Source: Neobacillus kokaensis | Lineage (GTDB): Bacteria > Bacillota > Bacilli > Bacillales > Cytobacillaceae | Length of the DNA stretch: 64,000 nt | Direction of reading: 5' to 3' | NCBI RefSeq assembly: GCF_014656545.1 | Contig: NZ_BNDS01000006.1 | Location: 999-64,998 of the forward strand | In this document: positions 63,993-64,000 of the stretch, piece by piece | Position numbering within the stretch: the first letter of the stretch is position 1 | Layout: every line of letters begins with the position of its first letter | Position numbers and translations under genes: made by a program | Notes under the pieces: generated by a model | What the model was told of the DNA's origin: nothing | The model's input: the letters and a program-made list of their open reading frames with translations, nothing else | Databases searched by the model: none

Positions 63993-64000
63993 TTGTACCT
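63993..64000 (+). CDS. Possible start of the next gene (cut by window end)
   Basis: A TTG at 63993 follows TTAGGAGTG at a suitable distance. In B. subtilis ypjC is next. Only the first two codons would be visible, so this is tentative. Confidence 0.25.

Overview
This is an ordinary low-GC Firmicute chromosome segment. It comes from an endospore-forming member of the Bacillaceae. The evidence is the sporulation and germination genes (dacB-spmAB, cotJABC, sleB-ypeB, spoIVA, a YjcZ-type peptide), near-complete gene-order agreement with the Bacillus subtilis ypu-res-yp*-aro-qcr region, and several Bacillaceae-type dispersed intergenic repeats. Genus cannot be fixed from the sequence; a Bacillus/Neobacillus-like organism is a reasonable guess. 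There are no tRNA or rRNA genes, CRISPR arrays, prophage, intact insertion sequences or recognisable defence islands.

Layout. 1-2.7 kb: ypuA, ribT, ypuF and two small ORFs. 2.9-9.2 kb: chromosome condensation (scpAB), an unrecognised 138-residue protein, a long superoxide dismutase (sodF), the sporulation operon dacB-spmAB, and rluB. 9.3-17.3 kb: cytochrome c maturation (resABC), the redox two-component system resDE, and the ECF sigma factor sigX with its anti-sigma factor rsiX. 17.4-19.6 kb: an M23/LysM hydrolase, an FMN riboswitch driving ribU, and ferredoxin. 19.8-27.7 kb: ypbB-recQ-ypbD-ypbE-ypbF, the cotJABC spore-coat cluster on the minus strand, a CBS protein, ypbG and ypbH. 28.2-34.8 kb: gudB, ypdA, asparaginase, prsW, sleB-ypeB, ypfB. 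34.9-45.5 kb: cmk-plsC-ypfD-fni, ypzI, yphA, der-gpsA, yphEF, spoIVA, hbs. 45.7-50.0 kb: folE-mtrB, the menaquinone genes hepS-menG-hepT, ndk. 50.1-56.4 kb: the aromatic supraoperon aroC-aroB-aroH-hisC-tyrA-aroA. 56.5-64 kb: an amidohydrolase-like orphan, ypiA-ypiB-ypiF, the menaquinol:cytochrome c reductase qcrABC, ypjA and ypjB.

Functional links. Respiration dominates: hepS/menG/hepT make menaquinone, qcrABC oxidises it, resABC matures its c-type cytochrome, and resDE senses redox state. The aro/hisC/tyrA genes make chorismate, tyrosine/phenylalanine precursors and histidine. MtrB (TRAP) is a tryptophan regulator, but the trp genes that sit between aroH and hisC in B. subtilis are absent here. 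cheR (between ndk and aroC) and ypfA (between ypeB and ypfB) are also missing relative to B. subtilis.

The least explained material is intergenic. A 111-bp segment occurs twice, in opposite orientation and about 97% identical, and each copy carries an intrinsic terminator just downstream of a gene. MITE-like elements with GGCTGTGTTA-type terminal inverted repeats occur at 48.3 kb (inside the menaquinone operon) and 62.2 kb (with a candidate 8-bp target duplication). A different Bacillaceae-type repeat directly abuts dacB. I saw no convincing new multi-gene system.
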